Source: Salinicoccus sp. YB14-2
GTDB taxonomy: Bacteria; Bacillota; Bacilli; Staphylococcales; Salinicoccaceae
Assembly: GCF_001265075.1 (NCBI RefSeq)
Contig: NZ_LFKO01000001.1
Coordinates: 1,410,120-1,474,119 of the forward strand
DNA: 64,000 nucleotides
Direction: 5' to 3'
Shown: one piece after another, positions 63,039 to 64,000 of the stretch
Layout: every line of letters starts with the position of its first letter
Position numbering within the stretch: the stretch's first letter is position 1
Position numbers and translations under genes: made by a program
The notes under the pieces: generated by a model
What the model saw: the letters and a program-made list of their open reading frames with translations, nothing else
What the model was told of the DNA's origin: nothing
Databases searched by the model: none

Positions 63039-63279
63039 CTGCTCACACAATGTTGAAATCCGGTTAAGATGAGCAGGGGCGATGATGAACCTGCTCACTT
63101 AGCCATGAAAAATCAGTCAAGTGAGCAGCGGTGATAAAAATCTGCTCACTCAGCCATGAAAAGTGATCAAGTGAGCAGCGGTGATAAAAATCTGCTCACT
63201 CAGCCATGAAAAGTGATCAAGTGAGCAGCGGTGATAAAAATCTGCTCACTTAGCCGTGAAAAATCAGTCAAGTGAGCAG
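63039..63279. repeat. Array of five palindromic intergenic repeats (about 50-bp period)
   Basis: Five units of 37-38 bp start at 63039 (diverged), 63091, 63142, 63192 and 63242. Each begins CTGCTCAC and ends GTGAGCAG (GATGAGCAG in the first), so each can form a hairpin of 8-10 bp. Middles share AGCCATGAAAA. Linkers between units 2-5 are the identical 13 bp CGGTGATAAAAAT. Units 3 and 4 are identical. The same element is found at 16421-16509. Confidence 0.92.
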
Positions 63280-63568
63280 CAGCCGCAAAAATCTCGTTCA
63301 GATACGGGTGAAAAATGATATATTCAAACGCCAGCTTCCAAGATCATCCTGGCAATATCACGATTTAACATCACTACACAAAAATAACTATGAGTTAACA
63401 TAAGAGTGTCCCGCGCAAGTTGAAAACGAGCCATTGTAATCATCCAGCCTGCTGCTGGCATCTCGAAAAATATGATGACATCTAAATTACATCAATCATT
63501 TCCTTTGTAATATTCATGAGATATAAATGTGTCATAAGCTGTTTAAACTTTGATATGACAACGATTCA
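63280..63568. other. Intergenic stretch between repeat array and SsaA-like promoter
   Basis: About 290 bp with no supported gene. Contains short AT-rich text and no long frame with an RBS. No other element identified. Confidence 0.4.
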
Positions 63569-63600
63569 CCATGTAATATAACTTGTCATATATTACATGG
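63569..63600. promoter_or_regulatory. 12-bp inverted repeat upstream of SsaA-like gene
   Basis: Perfect 12-bp arms CCATGTAATATA (63569-63580) and TATATTACATGG (63589-63600) around ACTTGTCA. No U-tract, so not a terminator. Likely an operator or transcript structure; identity unknown. Confidence 0.6.
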
Positions 63601-63622
63601 GCACCTTTAAAATTTCGTTTAT

Positions 63623-63639
63623 TTTACAATTCCTTTACA
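63623..63639 (-). promoter_or_regulatory. WalR box upstream of SsaA-like gene
   Basis: Plus strand TTTACA-ATTCC-TTTACA; minus strand TGTAAA-N5-TGTAAA, a perfect match to TGTWAH-N5-TGTWAH of WalR/YycF. WalKR controls wall hydrolase genes including SsaA-type ones in S. aureus. A -10-like TGCTATAGT (hexamer 63666-63671) lies downstream. Confidence 0.75.
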
Positions 63640-63761
63640 TTGCCCACAAACGAAAATTTCTGTGCTATAGTTCTATTCATGGATTTAACAAGTTGTGTAT
63701 GGCCCATCAGTTACCGTGCAAAAACAATATTGTTATGTATTTACTAGGAGGAAATTTTATT

Positions 63762-64000
63762 ATGAAAAAGACTTTATTATCAGTAGCAACTGTTACAGCA
63801 CTAACAGGAATCGCTTCTACAAATATATCAGCAAATGAATATGTACCAGAAGATGTACAAGAAAATCATGATTACACATATAACTATGATACAAATGGAT
63901 ATAACTATTCTTACTACTGGTATTATGGCAACACGGACGGCAGCCAGTATGCTGACGAATACTCTTTAAATGAAACAACTTCAACATCTGCTGCAACTGA
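63762..64000 (+). CDS. Secreted SsaA-like protein, N-terminus only (runs off window)
   Basis: The frame opens with ATG 63762 (AGGAGGAAATTT upstream) and continues beyond the right edge. The first about 26 residues are a signal peptide (KKTLLSVATVTALTG, ending SANEY). After it comes a Tyr/Asn-rich stretch (NYSYYWYYGNTDGSQY) like the N-terminal region of staphylococcal SsaA-family proteins, whose C-terminus normally holds a CHAP amidase domain. That domain is outside the window, so hydrolase function is inferred from the start and the WalR box. Position after prfB fits the S. aureus order. Confidence 0.75.
   Translation, partial: MKKTLLSVATVTALTGIASTNISANEYVPEDVQENHDYTYNYDTNGYNYSYYWYYGNTDGSQYADEYSLNETTSTSAAT

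Noticed and set aside
63039-63279. Possible CRISPR array
   Set aside because: The sequences between repeats are 13 bp and identical, and the repeats themselves vary; no cas genes are near. This is a tandem palindromic repeat.
63403-63425. Possible insertion-sequence remnant (GAGTGTCCCGCGCAAG)
   Set aside because: No inverted partner, no transposase fragment and no target duplication seen nearby.

Overview
The window is a chromosomal segment of a low-GC Gram-positive coccus in the family Staphylococcaceae. The narGHJI-nreABC-narT nitrate module, the sstABCD iron importer, an MgrA-like regulator, a GdpS-type GGDEF protein and an EMYY-motif lipoprotein are all staphylococcal hallmarks. From memory, the order nrdIEF - sst - murB - gdpS - tagO - comF - hpf - secA - prfB - SsaA-like gene is also that of Staphylococcus aureus. 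Differences from S. aureus (cydDC, a PabB-PabC fusion, a hemerythrin-like gene in the nitrate cluster, a LytR-CpsA-Psr gene beside gdpS) point to a relative such as Jeotgalicoccus, Salinicoccus or Macrococcus; I cannot fix the genus from sequence alone.

Layout. 1-4.1 kb: a truncated stress-type gene behind a SigB-like promoter, a RIC/ScdA-like di-iron protein, and phoPR. 4.2-21.4 kb: nitrate respiration, with narGHJI (enzyme), nreABC (nitrate/oxygen sensing), a hemerythrin-like protein and narT (transporter), followed by a complete set of molybdenum-cofactor genes (moeB, moaB, moaC, moeA, mobB, moaE, moaD, mobA, moaA) that supply the cofactor for NarG. Two NreC-like operators (upstream of narG and narT) sit at nearly the same distance from their -10 boxes. 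21.5-24.6 kb: cydDC. 24.6-35.6 kb: degV, mgrA-like, mpfA-like, two PspB-like small membrane proteins, a SigB-driven glsB, pabA and fused pabBC (folate), a degenerate PxpB/PxpC pair, recQ and a DMT transporter. 35.8-39.5 kb: nrdIEF behind two NrdR boxes and a LexA-like box. 39.6-43.2 kb: FMN riboswitch and ribDE-BA-H. 43.3-44.5 kb: a YtkA-like lipoprotein and a catalytically altered SDR behind a SigB-like promoter. 44.5-48.5 kb: sstABCD behind a perfect Fur box. 48.5-56.6 kb: cell envelope and signalling genes (murB, EMYY lipoprotein, bacilliredoxin-like, gdpS, LCP, tagO, yigZ, degV). 56.6-63 kb: comFA-comFC, hpf, secA and prfB with its programmed frameshift. 63-64 kb: an array of palindromic repeats, then the start of a secreted SsaA-like protein with a WalR-type box.

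Most unusual signals: a palindromic repeat family (about 38 bp hairpin plus 13 bp linker, about 51 bp period) at two distant intergenic sites; a RIC protein whose conserved Cys-Cys pair is replaced by Ile-His; an SDR-like protein lacking the catalytic lysine; an orphan near-perfect Shine-Dalgarno sequence between sstC and sstD; a five-codon leader ORF plus RBS hairpin ahead of mpfA; and structured leaders or inverted repeats ahead of moaC and the SsaA-like gene. No tRNA, rRNA, CRISPR, prophage or intact insertion sequence was seen.
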